Shown here: positions 16,787-25,058 of the stretch, in pieces
How positions within the stretch are numbered: position 1 is the first letter of the stretch
How the letters are laid out: every line of letters starts with the position of its first letter
Source: Bacteroidota bacterium
GTDB taxonomy: Bacteria; Bacteroidota; Bacteroidia; Chitinophagales; Chitinophagaceae
Length of the DNA stretch: 27,142 nucleotides
Reading direction: 5' to 3'
Assembly (NCBI GenBank): GCA_023422835.1
Contig: JAFAGI010000022.1
Span: forward strand, 1 to 27,142
Position numbers and translations under genes: made by a program
The notes under the pieces: generated by a model
Database searches by the model: none
What the model saw: only the letters and a program-made list of their open reading frames with translations
Told to the model about the DNA's origin: nothing

Positions 16787-17695
16787 ATGAAAATAATGCA
16801 CGAACAACTCGAAATGCCCACAGGTACACCCCTGAAAATAAAGTGGTGCGACTATGATCATTTCAAATATCCATGGCACTTTCATGCTGAATATGAAATT
16901 GTGTATATTTTAAAAAGTATCGGTACACGTTTCGTAGGAAACAGTATAGAATCCTTTGGTCCGCAGGATCTTACTTTACTCGGCAGCTACTTACCTCACA
17001 TGTATAGAAACGATGATATTTACTACCACAAAAATCCGAAGTTGCGTGTACATACTGTAACCGTTCAGTTCTCACGCCACATGTTTGAAGACGCAATTAA
17101 CGAGTATCCGGAATTTCTTAAAATAAAAACGCTTTTAGCAGACGCTAAATATGGTATCAATTTCACTGATAATGCTGAAAATAAAGAAATCAGGAAAAGA
17201 ATATTATCTCTCGTAAATATGGATGGACTCTGCAGGCTCCTGGAATGTTTGAAAATATTATCGCTCATGTCATCATCCAATACAAAACGATTGTTAAGCG
17301 AAGACTTTATAGAAAATAATGAGCAGATAGATACAGAAGGCAACAGGTTGATGAATGTCCTGGCCTATTTAAACCGGGAGTATGTAAATGAAGTAAAACT
17401 CACCTCTGTAGCACAGGTAGCGTGTATGAATGAAACCTCCTTCTGCAGGTTCTTTAAAAATAAAACCGGCAAGTCATTGATGGAATATCTTACAGAGCTC
17501 AGAGTAGGATGTGCCTGCAAATTATTATTGAAAGGCAACCTGGCTATCTCGCAAATATGCTATGAATCAGGATTTAACAATATAGCCAATTTCAACAGAC
17601 ATTTTAAAAAAATAACCGGCCTTTCTCCTAAGGAATATATCGCGAAATTTAAAAAAGAAGAAGAAAACAGCGCCAATATACTGATAAGCCAATAA
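16787..17695 (+). CDS. AraC family transcriptional regulator, probable PUL regulator
   Basis: A 302-residue protein from the ATG at 16787 (MKIMHEQLEMPTG), preceded by AGG; an alternative ATG lies at 16796. The open frame continues back to an ATG at 16727, but that stretch carries two -7-like boxes and no recognisable protein motif. The N-terminal part has a cupin-like sensor (YPWHFHAEYEIVYIL, then GPQDLTLLGSYLPH). The last 100 residues form the double helix-turn-helix of the AraC/XylS family: LTSVAQVACMNETSFCRFFK for the first, ISQICYESGFNNIANFNRHF for the second, then the GLSPKEY signature. It is divergent from susC, and by analogy it senses a cytoplasmic mono- or oligosaccharide from the locus and activates it. 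Effector unknown. Confidence 0.94.
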   Translation: MKIMHEQLEMPTGTPLKIKWCDYDHFKYPWHFHAEYEIVYILKSIGTRFVGNSIESFGPQDLTLLGSYLPHMYRNDDIYYHKNPKLRVHTVTVQFSRHMFEDAINEYPEFLKIKTLLADAKYGINFTDNAENKEIRKRILSLVNMDGLCRLLECLKILSLMSSSNTKRLLSEDFIENNEQIDTEGNRLMNVLAYLNREYVNEVKLTSVAQVACMNETSFCRFFKNKTGKSLMEYLTELRVGCACKLLLKGNLAISQICYESGFNNIANFNRHFKKITGLSPKEYIAKFKKEEENSANILISQ

Positions 17696-17714
17696 TAAAT
17701 CAGAATACCTTCCG

Positions 17715-17740
17715 TACTAAAATAATTAGTATTTTTGTTT
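17715..17740 (+). terminator. Weak hairpin with T-run after the AraC-type gene
   Basis: TACTAA (17715-17720), loop AATAA, TTAGTA (17726-17731), then TTTTTGTTT. The stem is short and mostly A-T, so it is at best a weak intrinsic terminator. It overlaps the -7-like box of the next gene. Confidence 0.3.
17730..17737 (+). promoter_or_regulatory. Candidate -7 box for the exonuclease/GIY-YIG gene
   Basis: TATTTTTG matches TAnnTTTG and ends 17 bases before the ATG at 17755. No TTG is found at the usual distance upstream, so the assignment rests on the -7 box and position alone. Confidence 0.4.
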
Positions 17741-17754
17741 CTGATTCTTTAAAC

Positions 17755-19131
17755 ATGGAATATGCCATAGTAGATATTGAAACAACAGGCGGATATGCTG
17801 CAGGAAGCGGTATAACCGAGATAGCCATTCTTATACACAATGGTGAAAGTATTGTAGGCAAATACGAAACGCTGATAAACCCGCAAAGACGTGTCCCCCG
17901 CTATATAGAAGCATTGACGGGCATTTCAGATGAAATGGTTGAAGATGCGCCTGCATTTGAGGATGTAGCCCCTAAAATTTTCAACCTGCTATCAGGAAGA
18001 ATTTTTGTGGCTCACAATGTTAATTTCGATTATTCCTTCATAAAACATTTCCTTGAAAAAAGTGGTTATAATTACACTGCACCCAAACTGTGCACTGTAC
18101 GCATGGCAAGAAAAATATTTCCCGGTATGTTGACCTACAGTTTGGGTAAATTATGCCATGCTTTGAATATCCCGGTTATCAACCGGCACCGTGCCGGTGG
18201 AGATGCAGAAGCTACTGCCGTGCTTTTTTCAAAATTGCTGGAGGGAGATAAAGATGGCCATATAAGCATGATGCTTAAGAAAGGTTCTAAGGAACAACAA
18301 TTACCCCCTTATGTGCTCAAAGAAGATTTTAATAAATTGCCATCTTCACCCGGTATATATTATTTTAAAGACCGCAGGGGCAAAATTATATACATTGGCA
18401 AAGCAAAAAATCTCCGCAAAAGAGTATTATCGCATTTTACGGGTACTAATCCTCAGGCACAGCGTCAACATTTTTTAAGATATATCCATCGAATAGATTT
18501 TGAAGTTTGCAGTACAGAGCTCATGGCGCTGATTCTGGAAGCCGTGGAAATACAACGCGTCTGGCCGCAGTACAATCGTGCCATCAAGCGCTTCGAGCCT
18601 AAGTACGGATTATTTCTTTACGAAGACCTCAACGGCTTTGCAAGACTGGCAATCGGTAAATTCAACAAGAGCCACATTCCCGTACAAATATTTTCAAACC
18701 GGTTACAGGCATATAACGGGCTTCATTACCTGGTAAAAAAGTTTGGCCTTTGTTATGAATTGTGTTTTATGGGCAGCTGTGATAATTGCCGGGATGCAAA
18801 GTGTAAAAAGCATTCACAGGAATTGTACAATAAGGTGGTAATGCAAGCGGTAGCATCACTTACGCGCGAAGCGCCATCTTATTGTATCATTGAAAACGGC
18901 CGCAGCAATGACGAATACAGTTGTATACTCGTCGATAAAGGAATATTTTTCGGTATGGGTTATATTTCTGCACACAATGACAACGTATCCTTTGAAGATA
19001 TAAAGCAACAACTTAAAAAATACCCTTCCACTGATTACATCATGTGTTTGATAGATAAACACCGGGAAGGATGTGACAAAGCCCGCATTATACACAAACA
19101 CGAACAACCACTTTCAGCAGATAATAATTAA
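17755..19131 (+). CDS. DEDDh exonuclease fused to GIY-YIG (UvrC/Cho-like) nuclease
   Basis: A 458-residue protein with two nuclease domains. Residues 1-165 are a DnaQ/epsilon-like 3'-5' exonuclease with all DEDDh residues: D7 and E9 (VDIETTGG), D92 (HNVNFDYSF), H145 and D150 (HRAGGDAEAT). Residues about 195-275 are a GIY-YIG domain: PGIYYF (G200-Y202), IIYIGKAKNLRKRV (Y213-G215, R221/R223) and the Glu of LILEAVE (E262), ending WPQYN as in UvrC. A cysteine group follows (C333, C337, C342, C345, C350), at the place where UvrC and Cho have a Cys-rich segment. It probably acts in DNA repair, incising and trimming damaged strands; similar fusions are known in several phyla. Cytoplasmic and monocistronic. 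No link to the PUL is evident. Confidence 0.92.
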   Translation: MEYAIVDIETTGGYAAGSGITEIAILIHNGESIVGKYETLINPQRRVPRYIEALTGISDEMVEDAPAFEDVAPKIFNLLSGRIFVAHNVNFDYSFIKHFLEKSGYNYTAPKLCTVRMARKIFPGMLTYSLGKLCHALNIPVINRHRAGGDAEATAVLFSKLLEGDKDGHISMMLKKGSKEQQLPPYVLKEDFNKLPSSPGIYYFKDRRGKIIYIGKAKNLRKRVLSHFTGTNPQAQRQHFLRYIHRIDFEVCSTELMALILEAVEIQRVWPQYNRAIKRFEPKYGLFLYEDLNGFARLAIGKFNKSHIPVQIFSNRLQAYNGLHYLVKKFGLCYELCFMGSCDNCRDAKCKKHSQELYNKVVMQAVASLTREAPSYCIIENGRSNDEYSCILVDKGIFFGMGYISAHNDNVSFEDIKQQLKKYPSTDYIMCLIDKHREGCDKARIIHKHEQPLSADNN

Positions 19132-19208
19132 AGATTCTCCTAAGCTTGCAGCTTAACAACATACAGGCGTAGTATCATCAAACAGTAATTAGGTTTAATA
19201 AAAATTGT

Positions 19209-19240
19209 GAGGCTGCTTTTCGTGCAGCCTCTTGTTGTTG
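19209..19240. terminator. Hairpin terminator between convergent genes
   Basis: A perfect 8-bp stem GAGGCTGC (19209-19216) / GCAGCCTC (19224-19231) with a 7-base loop TTTTCGT. It is followed by T-rich sequence on the plus strand (TTGTTGTTG) and by ACAATTTTTATT when read on the minus strand, so it can serve both the exonuclease gene and the opposing outer-membrane-protein gene. Confidence 0.8.
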
Positions 19241-19256
19241 TCTATGTTTGGTTATT

Positions 19257-21860
19257 TTATTCTTCTGATGAAATGCTGCCCCGGTCATCGCCAGAGATGC
19301 CTTTACTCCTGCGCTTAAATATGGACGTGTCCATTCTTCCGAAGCGGTAGCTGAGGTTGAGTCTCACTACCTGCGGCTCCCTGTAACGGGTACTTGTTTG
19401 TGTCATAAACGGCGTTTCTGTGTAGGATCTGAACCTGGCAGTGCCGAAAAGGTCACTCACAGACACGGATGTTGTAAGTGTGTTGTTGTTCTTAAATTTA
19501 AAATCTTTCCTGATAGCAAGATCTGTATCAAACCTTGGAAGAATATACCCCTGTGCAGTGCCTGCATTGCCGCCGCCCATAAAACCTCTGCCACCGCCGC
19601 CTGAAACCGGTATCACACTTTTTGCCTGGTAATCGGCAGACAGCTGAACGGTAAAGTTTTTAGGCAGTTTGAAATTGTTATTGATCTTGCCAAACCAGCT
19701 GAACCTCTCACTGGAAATAGAACTGCTATTAAGCTCACTGTTGATCCGGGCATTGTAGAAATTCAGGTTCACAGTAAGCTCCCAAAACTTGGTGGGATTA
19801 AATTTATTGGTGAGCTCCAGGCCGTAAGTAAGGCTGTTAGAGGCATTCAGGTAGGAAGTCACCGGGCTTGTGCTGATTGTAGTGTCCATGTACTGGTAAT
19901 TGATTATCAGGTCATTGCCTTTCCTGAGGTATGCAGTTGCCAGGAAATTTCCTCTGTTTTTGTATGTTTTGTTATAAGACAATTCATAAGAGTCCGTAAA
20001 CTCCGGTTTTAGCCCGGGGTTACCCACCTGCACATTGTAGGGGTCTGAAAGATCAGGAGTCGGCAACAACTGAAAGAAGTTTGGCCTCCTGATACGGCGG
20101 GAATAATTTAACTGCAGGTCCTGCGAGGAGGTGATAGTGTAAGTAAGATAAGCGCTTGGAAACAGGCTGATGGGATAATCAATCTGAAAAGTAGTGAGCG
20201 TATCTTTACCGTTTCTTGTGTATGCATTGTTCTCTGCACTATATTTTGAACTTTCTGCACGCAGCCCGAGCTGGTATTTAAATTTATCGCCAATCTTTGA
20301 AGAAAAAGTAGCATAAGCAGCATACACCTGATCATTGAATTTATACCTGCTCGAGATAAGCGGCTGGAAAATATAGCTGTTGCCGCCAGTACCTGTAGAA
20401 TCTACATATTGCAGGTTATCGTTTCCGAAACTTGAGAAATTAGCGCGAACGCCGCCTTCAATTTTAGAATTGGCGCTGAATGGGTTTTCATAATCAACCT
20501 GGAAGGTAGAAAATTTGTTGTAGCCCTTGCCATTGTTGTATTGCAGCACCTGGGGCCGGCGCAGGATCTTTCTGTCAGCATCGGAATACATGCCTGTATT
20601 GATATCCGATGAATTTGTAGAAGTAGCTTCGTTGTAGTTAGCATCGAAAGAGATAAAATGGCTGGCGCTGTCAAAGTTATGACGGAAGCTGAATTGCCCG
20701 CCTACATTTGTAAACTCATGATTGGAGTTTGATTCAACCAAATTATAAGCATATGGGTTTTTACGGTACAATGAATCAATAAAGCGGCTGTTGCTGTTGT
20801 TGAACACACCGTTTACATAATTCCCTGAAAGCGTGATTGTATTCCTGTTGTCTATAAAATAATCTGTACCCAGGTTAAAGAACTTAAACTCACCTCCATT
20901 GACAGATTCACCTTTTTGAACGAGGCTGGTATCATTGAGGTTGTTCCTTTCCAGTTCGTTCCTGCTGAGGCCGTCTCTTTTCCTGTACATGCCTCTGGCA
21001 AATGCGTTAAATTTGCCCTGGCGCAGGTTGATGTCGCCACCCAAATTATAACTACCGCGTGTGTCTGCGCCAACCATTAAGCCACCGTTGTAGCCAATGC
21101 GTTTATTTTTCTTAAGCACAATATTCAGTATGCCTGCCCCGCCGCCAGATGCATCAAACTTGGCACCAGGATTGGTTATCAGCTCTACTTTATCAATGAT
21201 GTCTGCCGGTATCTGCTCCAGCGTAAGCGTCGTAGGCCTGCCGTCTACAAACACCTGTGGAGCCGCATTTCTTACGGTTACATTTCCATCAATATCCACA
21301 TTTAAGGATGGTATTTGTTTCATTACCTCCTGTGCTGTCTGTCCGGCGGTAATTACATTGTCCTGCACATTGAATATTTTCCTGTCCACGCCCATTTCCA
21401 TAAACTGCCTTGCATTGGAAGTAACCACCACATCCTGCAGGTTGGCTACATTCCTAGTCATGCGTATAGTCGCAAGATTTACATCAGCGTTCATAGGTAA
21501 AATCATTATTTCCTGAGAGTCGTAGGTATCGTAACCCACAGCGCTGATCTGTACCATCAGCCTTTGACCGGTAGGTAAATTTTCAAAAAAGAAATCTCCG
21601 TTGGCTTTGGTGATGGCTGAAGTGTGTAGCATTTGACGTTTAGCTCTGGTAGCAGAATCCGTCACGATCCTGAACACATGCACCGTTGCTGCATCAATAC
21701 CCTTGTTGGTACTGTCTACGGCACGTCCGAACACTTTACCAATGTTTTGAGACGGCCCAGCCATAGCCCCCGGCGGCCGGTCTGCGCCATTTGCCATCTG
21801 TGCATATGTATATAGACAAGAAAAAATAAATAATACGTTTAGAAATAAATATTTGCGCAT
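19257..21860 (-). CDS. TonB-dependent receptor-like outer membrane protein (outer membrane beta-barrel family)
   Basis: An 867-residue protein starting at the ATG at 21860 (MRKYLFLNVLFIFSC), with a signal peptide cut after YTYA. A reading from a TTG at 21896 would overlap the -7 promoter box and is rejected. Residues about 43-130 are a carboxypeptidase-regulatory-like domain (GKVFGRAVDSTNKGIDAATV). About 145-250 are a TonB plug (VITAGQTAQEVMKQIPSLNV, PQVFVDGRPTTLTLEQIP, GGGAGILNIVLKK). The rest is a beta-barrel of the OMP_b-brl_3 type, with NYSRRIRRPNFFQLLP, NPGLKPEFTDSYELSY and a terminal VVRLNLSYRFG. A Gly-rich stretch (GGGGRGFMGGGNAG) lies late in the barrel. It has no SusD partner, so it is not a SusC. 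Ligand unknown. Confidence 0.92.
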   Translation of the reverse strand: MRKYLFLNVLFIFSCLYTYAQMANGADRPPGAMAGPSQNIGKVFGRAVDSTNKGIDAATVHVFRIVTDSATRAKRQMLHTSAITKANGDFFFENLPTGQRLMVQISAVGYDTYDSQEIMILPMNADVNLATIRMTRNVANLQDVVVTSNARQFMEMGVDRKIFNVQDNVITAGQTAQEVMKQIPSLNVDIDGNVTVRNAAPQVFVDGRPTTLTLEQIPADIIDKVELITNPGAKFDASGGGAGILNIVLKKNKRIGYNGGLMVGADTRGSYNLGGDINLRQGKFNAFARGMYRKRDGLSRNELERNNLNDTSLVQKGESVNGGEFKFFNLGTDYFIDNRNTITLSGNYVNGVFNNSNSRFIDSLYRKNPYAYNLVESNSNHEFTNVGGQFSFRHNFDSASHFISFDANYNEATSTNSSDINTGMYSDADRKILRRPQVLQYNNGKGYNKFSTFQVDYENPFSANSKIEGGVRANFSSFGNDNLQYVDSTGTGGNSYIFQPLISSRYKFNDQVYAAYATFSSKIGDKFKYQLGLRAESSKYSAENNAYTRNGKDTLTTFQIDYPISLFPSAYLTYTITSSQDLQLNYSRRIRRPNFFQLLPTPDLSDPYNVQVGNPGLKPEFTDSYELSYNKTYKNRGNFLATAYLRKGNDLIINYQYMDTTISTSPVTSYLNASNSLTYGLELTNKFNPTKFWELTVNLNFYNARINSELNSSSISSERFSWFGKINNNFKLPKNFTVQLSADYQAKSVIPVSGGGGRGFMGGGNAGTAQGYILPRFDTDLAIRKDFKFKNNNTLTTSVSVSDLFGTARFRSYTETPFMTQTSTRYREPQVVRLNLSYRFGRMDTSIFKRRSKGISGDDRGSISSEE

Positions 21861-21893
21861 AAAATCAGTCCCTTTTTTAGTTTGGTACAGTGC

Positions 21894-21925
21894 CAAAGAT
21901 AAAAGTTAGCACGGCTTTATGGCAA
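21894..21925 (-). promoter_or_regulatory. Promoter of the TonB-receptor-like gene
   Basis: Read on the minus strand: TTG (21925-21923), a 21-base spacer, then TATCTTTG (21901-21894), matching the Bacteroidota -33/-7 pattern. Transcription would begin near 21888, about 28 bases before the ATG at 21860. It supports that start over any start farther upstream. Confidence 0.6.
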
Positions 21926-22250
21926 TCGGCGCTTGGCAAATCGGTTAAACACTCGAAATATTAGGTAAACGACGATTATTGACAACGGAGAATTGGCGAG
22001 GGACAATGTAGTGCATAGTTAAATAGCACCAGACACAATTAACTATTGATAACTCAGAAGTATTGTTCTGCTTTTCAAAATAGTTATAAGCAGCTTAAAG
22101 TTAGTATTTGCGTAATGTAGTTCAAATAAAAAAGTCAGGAATTCATTTCCAATGGCAGGCTAAGCCCTTGTGATCAGAGGAAAGACGCTGTTTACAAACT
22201 GGGTTCAGGTAAATACTGACGCCTGGCACAGGTCCATTGGTGTAGCTGTG
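21926..22250. other. Intergenic stretch without recognised gene
   Basis: This part of the gap between the outer-membrane-protein gene and surE holds no convincing ORF, tRNA or known RNA motif. One small inverted repeat, TAGTTAA / TTAACTA, with a 16-base loop, is seen near 22018-22047; its meaning is unclear and it may be chance. Confidence 0.5.
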
Positions 22251-22294
22251 AAAAAAACCTTGTGTGCGCTTTGTTTTTATTTTACCACAAGGTT
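22251..22294 (-). terminator. Rho-independent terminator downstream of surE
   Basis: Read on the minus strand: AACCTTGTG (22294-22286), a 21-base A-rich loop, then CACAAGGTT (22264-22256), running directly into a run of T (A-run on the plus strand from 22251). The 9-bp stem is perfect. It lies about 130 bases after the surE stop codon, beyond the REP-like palindromes. The loop is longer than usual for an intrinsic terminator. Confidence 0.6.
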
Positions 22295-22332
22295 CAGCGA
22301 TGGAGAACAAAGGTTTACAAAAGAATCAACAC

Positions 22333-22394
22333 CAGCGCTTGCGCTGTTCGGCATTTGAAATGCCGAACCCCTATCGCCGGATTTTGCAATCCGG
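22333..22394. repeat. REP-like cluster of three consecutive palindromes
   Basis: Three hairpins stand almost end to end: CAGCGC-TT-GCGCTG (22333-22346); TTCGGCATTT-G-AAATGCCGAA with 10-bp perfect arms (22347-22367); and CCGGATT-TTGC-AATCCGG (22377-22394), with the linker CCCCTATCG before the last. Compound palindromes of this kind in the 3' region of a gene resemble REP/BIME elements. The middle and last units look like intergenic repeats I recall from other Bacteroidota genomes, but copy number could not be checked. It begins 30 bases past the surE stop and would form strong structures in the surE 3' UTR. Confidence 0.7.
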
Positions 22395-22423
22395 AAATAT
22401 GATACTTGAACAAATTAACAACG

Positions 22424-23212
22424 CTAAAAAACCTTATCCAGTTTTTTCTTCAACTCATAATTGGTAAGATCAAAATGTACAGGCACAATGCTTACATAAT
22501 TATGCTCCAAAGCCCAGACATCAGTATCATTAGCTTTATCTAAATTCACAAATTCGCCGGTAAGCCAGTAGTACTTTCTGCCGGCAGGGTCTTTTCTTTC
22601 TTCAAAGTCTTCATCATACTTGGCATAAGCCTGCTTACATACTTTGACGCCTTGTATCTCAAGCGTGTTTATGGCAGGAATATTTACATTAAGGCAAAGA
22701 TGCTTATCCCATTTGCCGCTGAGAATTTTTTCGGTGATCACCCGCGCATATTCCTGGGCGCCGTCAAAATCAGCTTCGTGAGAAGTATCATTCAGGCTGA
22801 AACCAATACTTGGAATACTTTCTATGCTTGCTTCTACCGCCGCGGACATGGTGCCGGAATAAATTACATTAATGGAATGATTAGGCCCGTGGTTAATACC
22901 ACTCAAACATATATCAGGCCTTTGCTTCAGCACTTTGTCAACTGCTATTTTCACACAGTCTACAGGCGTTCCGGTGATCTGGTAAGCTTCCACACCATCA
23001 ACCAGGTTCACAGCCGACATCCGAAGCGGCTGCCCGATAGTAATTGCGTGCCCCATACCGCTCTGGGGCTTGTCCGGTGCTACAACCACTACTTCACCCA
23101 GGTCTTTCACAGCCTCTATCAAAGCCCTTATGCCGGGCGCGTAAATACCGTCGTCATTTGTAACAAGTATTAATGGTTTTTTGCCACTGGTTTGTTTAGT
23201 TTTTTTTGCCAT
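22424..23212 (-). CDS. surE: 5'/3'-nucleotidase SurE
   Basis: A 262-residue protein with the SurE signature: LILVTNDDGIYAPGI (metal-binding D20 and D21), VVVVAPDKPQSGMGHAIT, GTPVDCVK, and SGINHGPN...YSGTMSAAVEA with the metal-binding Asn region. Length is usual for the family, with a Lys-rich 13-residue N-terminal extension before the first strand. SurE removes phosphate from nucleoside 5'- and 3'-monophosphates in the cytoplasm and is linked to stationary-phase survival. It is divergent from the DUF445 gene (122-base gap), and nothing lies downstream but its terminator and repeats. Confidence 0.97.
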   Translation of the reverse strand: MAKKTKQTSGKKPLILVTNDDGIYAPGIRALIEAVKDLGEVVVVAPDKPQSGMGHAITIGQPLRMSAVNLVDGVEAYQITGTPVDCVKIAVDKVLKQRPDICLSGINHGPNHSINVIYSGTMSAAVEASIESIPSIGFSLNDTSHEADFDGAQEYARVITEKILSGKWDKHLCLNVNIPAINTLEIQGVKVCKQAYAKYDEDFEERKDPAGRKYYWLTGEFVNLDKANDTDVWALEHNYVSIVPVHFDLTNYELKKKLDKVF

Positions 23213-23334
23213 AAAAAAATTTATGAAGACTGCAATTTAATAATTGATACCAACAATTAGGTTTATTTTTAATTAATTAAATGCAATTTATTATTGTGGA
23301 TCATTATCTTTATAACTATTTCTAAAATTACCTA

Positions 23335-24582
23335 ATGGCAACTGTAGACGAAAAAGAACTTCAATTGCGTAAGCACAAAAGGCTTGCAACCGGGCTGTTT
23401 GTGCTGATGGTTTTTATATACATCATCACTGTTATTTTACATAAACAAAGCAATGCTGCATGGATCGGCTATGTAGAAGCTTTTTCCGAGGCAGGCATGG
23501 TAGGCGCACTTGCAGACTGGTTTGCGGTCACAGCTTTGTTTCACTACCCGCTCGGGTTGCACATTCCGCATACCAACCTTATACAAAACAGTAAGGAAAG
23601 GATCGGCAACAACCTCGGCGATTTTGTAGTATCCAATTTTTTAAACGACAAAAATATCCGGCCATACATTGAAAAAATCTCCATAGCTTCAACTGTAGCC
23701 ACATGGCTGGGAAAAGAGAAAAATGTACAGGCTTTTTCCAATGAACTTATCCATATACTAAAAGATATTGTAGAGAAGCTTGACGATGATTTTGTATCTA
23801 CAATGATTTACAAAAAAGGAAAGAGCGTGGTGCAGGATATAGACCTGAACGGCATCCTGGCAAATGCAGTAAAGTATTTTATTGATAAAAGTGAGCATGA
23901 ACGCCTGATAACTTTTGCACTGGGTAAAATTAAAATGTACGTGCAGGAAAATGAAGATGTAGTGCGGGCCAGGGTGAAAAAAGAAAGCTCCATACTTATC
24001 CCGGGATTTGTAGACAACCTGATAGCCAATAAACTTATCAAAGGCATCAACACCTACATCGACGAGATTGAAACAGATAAAAAACATCCGATCAGAAAAG
24101 AACTGGAACAACAACTATACTTATTCGAAGCTGATCTGCGCTCATCTGAGAAGTGGAAAAATGAACTGGACAATCTCCGCAACGATCTGCTGGCAAATGA
24201 AAAGCTGGATAATTATTCAAAAGACATCTGGGCAAAGATCAAAGCAAGCGCCCTGGAGGACCTGAATGCTGAGAACTCAGGCATCAGGCAATATATCATT
24301 AAAACCATTCACGAAATTGGAGACAATCTCAGTAATGACGGAGAACTCCGCTCCAAAATAGATAAATGGATAAAGTATAATGCTTACAACTACATCCTGC
24401 ACAATTCCCAGAAAGTAAGCGGCCTCATCAGCAATACAGTTGGCAACTGGGAAGGCAAAGAGCTTAGCAACAAGCTGGAACTGGAAGTAGGAAAAGACCT
24501 GCAGTTTATCCGCATCAATGGTACGCTGGTCGGCGGTTTGGTTGGATTGGTCATTCACATCCTTACGGTATTGTTATCTTAG
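23335..24582 (+). CDS. DUF445 family membrane protein (YjiN-like)
   Basis: A 415-residue protein. One transmembrane helix lies near the N-terminus (about 17-36, GLFVLMVFIYIITVIL), followed at once by the family hallmark EAGMVGALADWFAVTALFHY-PLG and IPHTNLI. A long, charged, helical central region comes next (about 90-390), and a second hydrophobic segment closes the protein (GGLVGLVIHILTVLL). This matches the DUF445 (YjiN/YheB) family. Its biochemical role is not established; it should be an inner-membrane protein with a large soluble helical domain. The start ATG at 23335 is the only sensible one. Monocistronic, divergent from surE. Confidence 0.92.
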   Translation: MATVDEKELQLRKHKRLATGLFVLMVFIYIITVILHKQSNAAWIGYVEAFSEAGMVGALADWFAVTALFHYPLGLHIPHTNLIQNSKERIGNNLGDFVVSNFLNDKNIRPYIEKISIASTVATWLGKEKNVQAFSNELIHILKDIVEKLDDDFVSTMIYKKGKSVVQDIDLNGILANAVKYFIDKSEHERLITFALGKIKMYVQENEDVVRARVKKESSILIPGFVDNLIANKLIKGINTYIDEIETDKKHPIRKELEQQLYLFEADLRSSEKWKNELDNLRNDLLANEKLDNYSKDIWAKIKASALEDLNAENSGIRQYIIKTIHEIGDNLSNDGELRSKIDKWIKYNAYNYILHNSQKVSGLISNTVGNWEGKELSNKLELEVGKDLQFIRINGTLVGGLVGLVIHILTVLLS

Positions 24583-24682
24583 CTTTCCCCCGTGGAGACT
24601 GGAGTTGTACCAACGTTCGCAAAACCGGCTTCTCTATAAATTTGGAGGTTCATGTAGCAATTATGAAACTATAGATTTATTG

Positions 24683-24713
24683 TTGCTGATACTTATTGCT
24701 CCCTATATCTTTG
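24683..24713 (+). promoter_or_regulatory. Promoter-like sequence in the DUF445/GH92 gap
   Basis: TTG (24683-24685), a 20-base spacer and TATCTTTG (24706-24713) form a full match to the Bacteroidota -33/-7 pattern on the plus strand. No established gene lies downstream on that strand; the possible 23-codon ORF at 24750 begins about 30 bases after the expected transcription start. Confidence 0.4.
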
Positions 24714-24749
24714 CTTAAAGAGAAATATTAAACCTAGCTTTTGATTAGC

Positions 24750-24821
24750 ATGGTACTGCCTACAACAAAAGTCGCTCAATTTTTGCTTGTTGTCCTGGCT
24801 TTTGAAAAAATATTTTCATAA
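24750..24821 (+). CDS. Possible small hydrophobic peptide (23 residues)
   Basis: ATG GTA CTG ... TCA TAA encodes 23 residues beginning MVLPTTKVAQ, with a hydrophobic middle (FLLVVLAF) and ending EKIFS. It was noticed because it follows a well-formed promoter-like sequence. No ribosome-binding site is visible and no family is recognised. It may equally be a chance ORF or part of a small RNA. Confidence 0.2.
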   Translation: MVLPTTKVAQFLLVVLAFEKIFS

Positions 24822-25058
24822 GAAATAGATCATTTATCAACACGCTTCAACAAAGATCAATCTTCCTTACATATAAGCCTGACTTAAACCCCTGAATTAA
24901 CCTGTACCTAAAGTCATCAGTGATTAATTAGAACAAGCAATTGATAAAGCGATATGGCATAAAGCCGTAACAACTATGTTCGGTTAGGCACAATCAGCTT
25001 GTGTGCACACATAGAACCATAAAGTTTTTATCGTGTTTAGTAAAATTATTCGAAAATT
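24822..25058. other. Intergenic stretch without recognised gene
   Basis: The remainder of the gap before the GH92 stop codon. The only structure seen is a perfect 12-base palindrome TGTGTGCACACA at 25000-25011. It has no T-run, so it is not called a terminator, though its place 48 bases beyond the GH92 stop would allow a role in 3'-end formation. AT-rich, no convincing ORF. Confidence 0.4.

Noticed and set aside
22018..22047. Inverted repeat TAGTTAA / TTAACTA as a terminator or operator
   Set aside because: The arms are 7 bases of mostly A/T with no T-run, and no gene end is nearby.
22264..22467. Plus-strand ORF across the REP-like palindromes
   Set aside because: It runs through the terminator arm and three palindromes and into the antisense of surE; the protein has no recognisable features.
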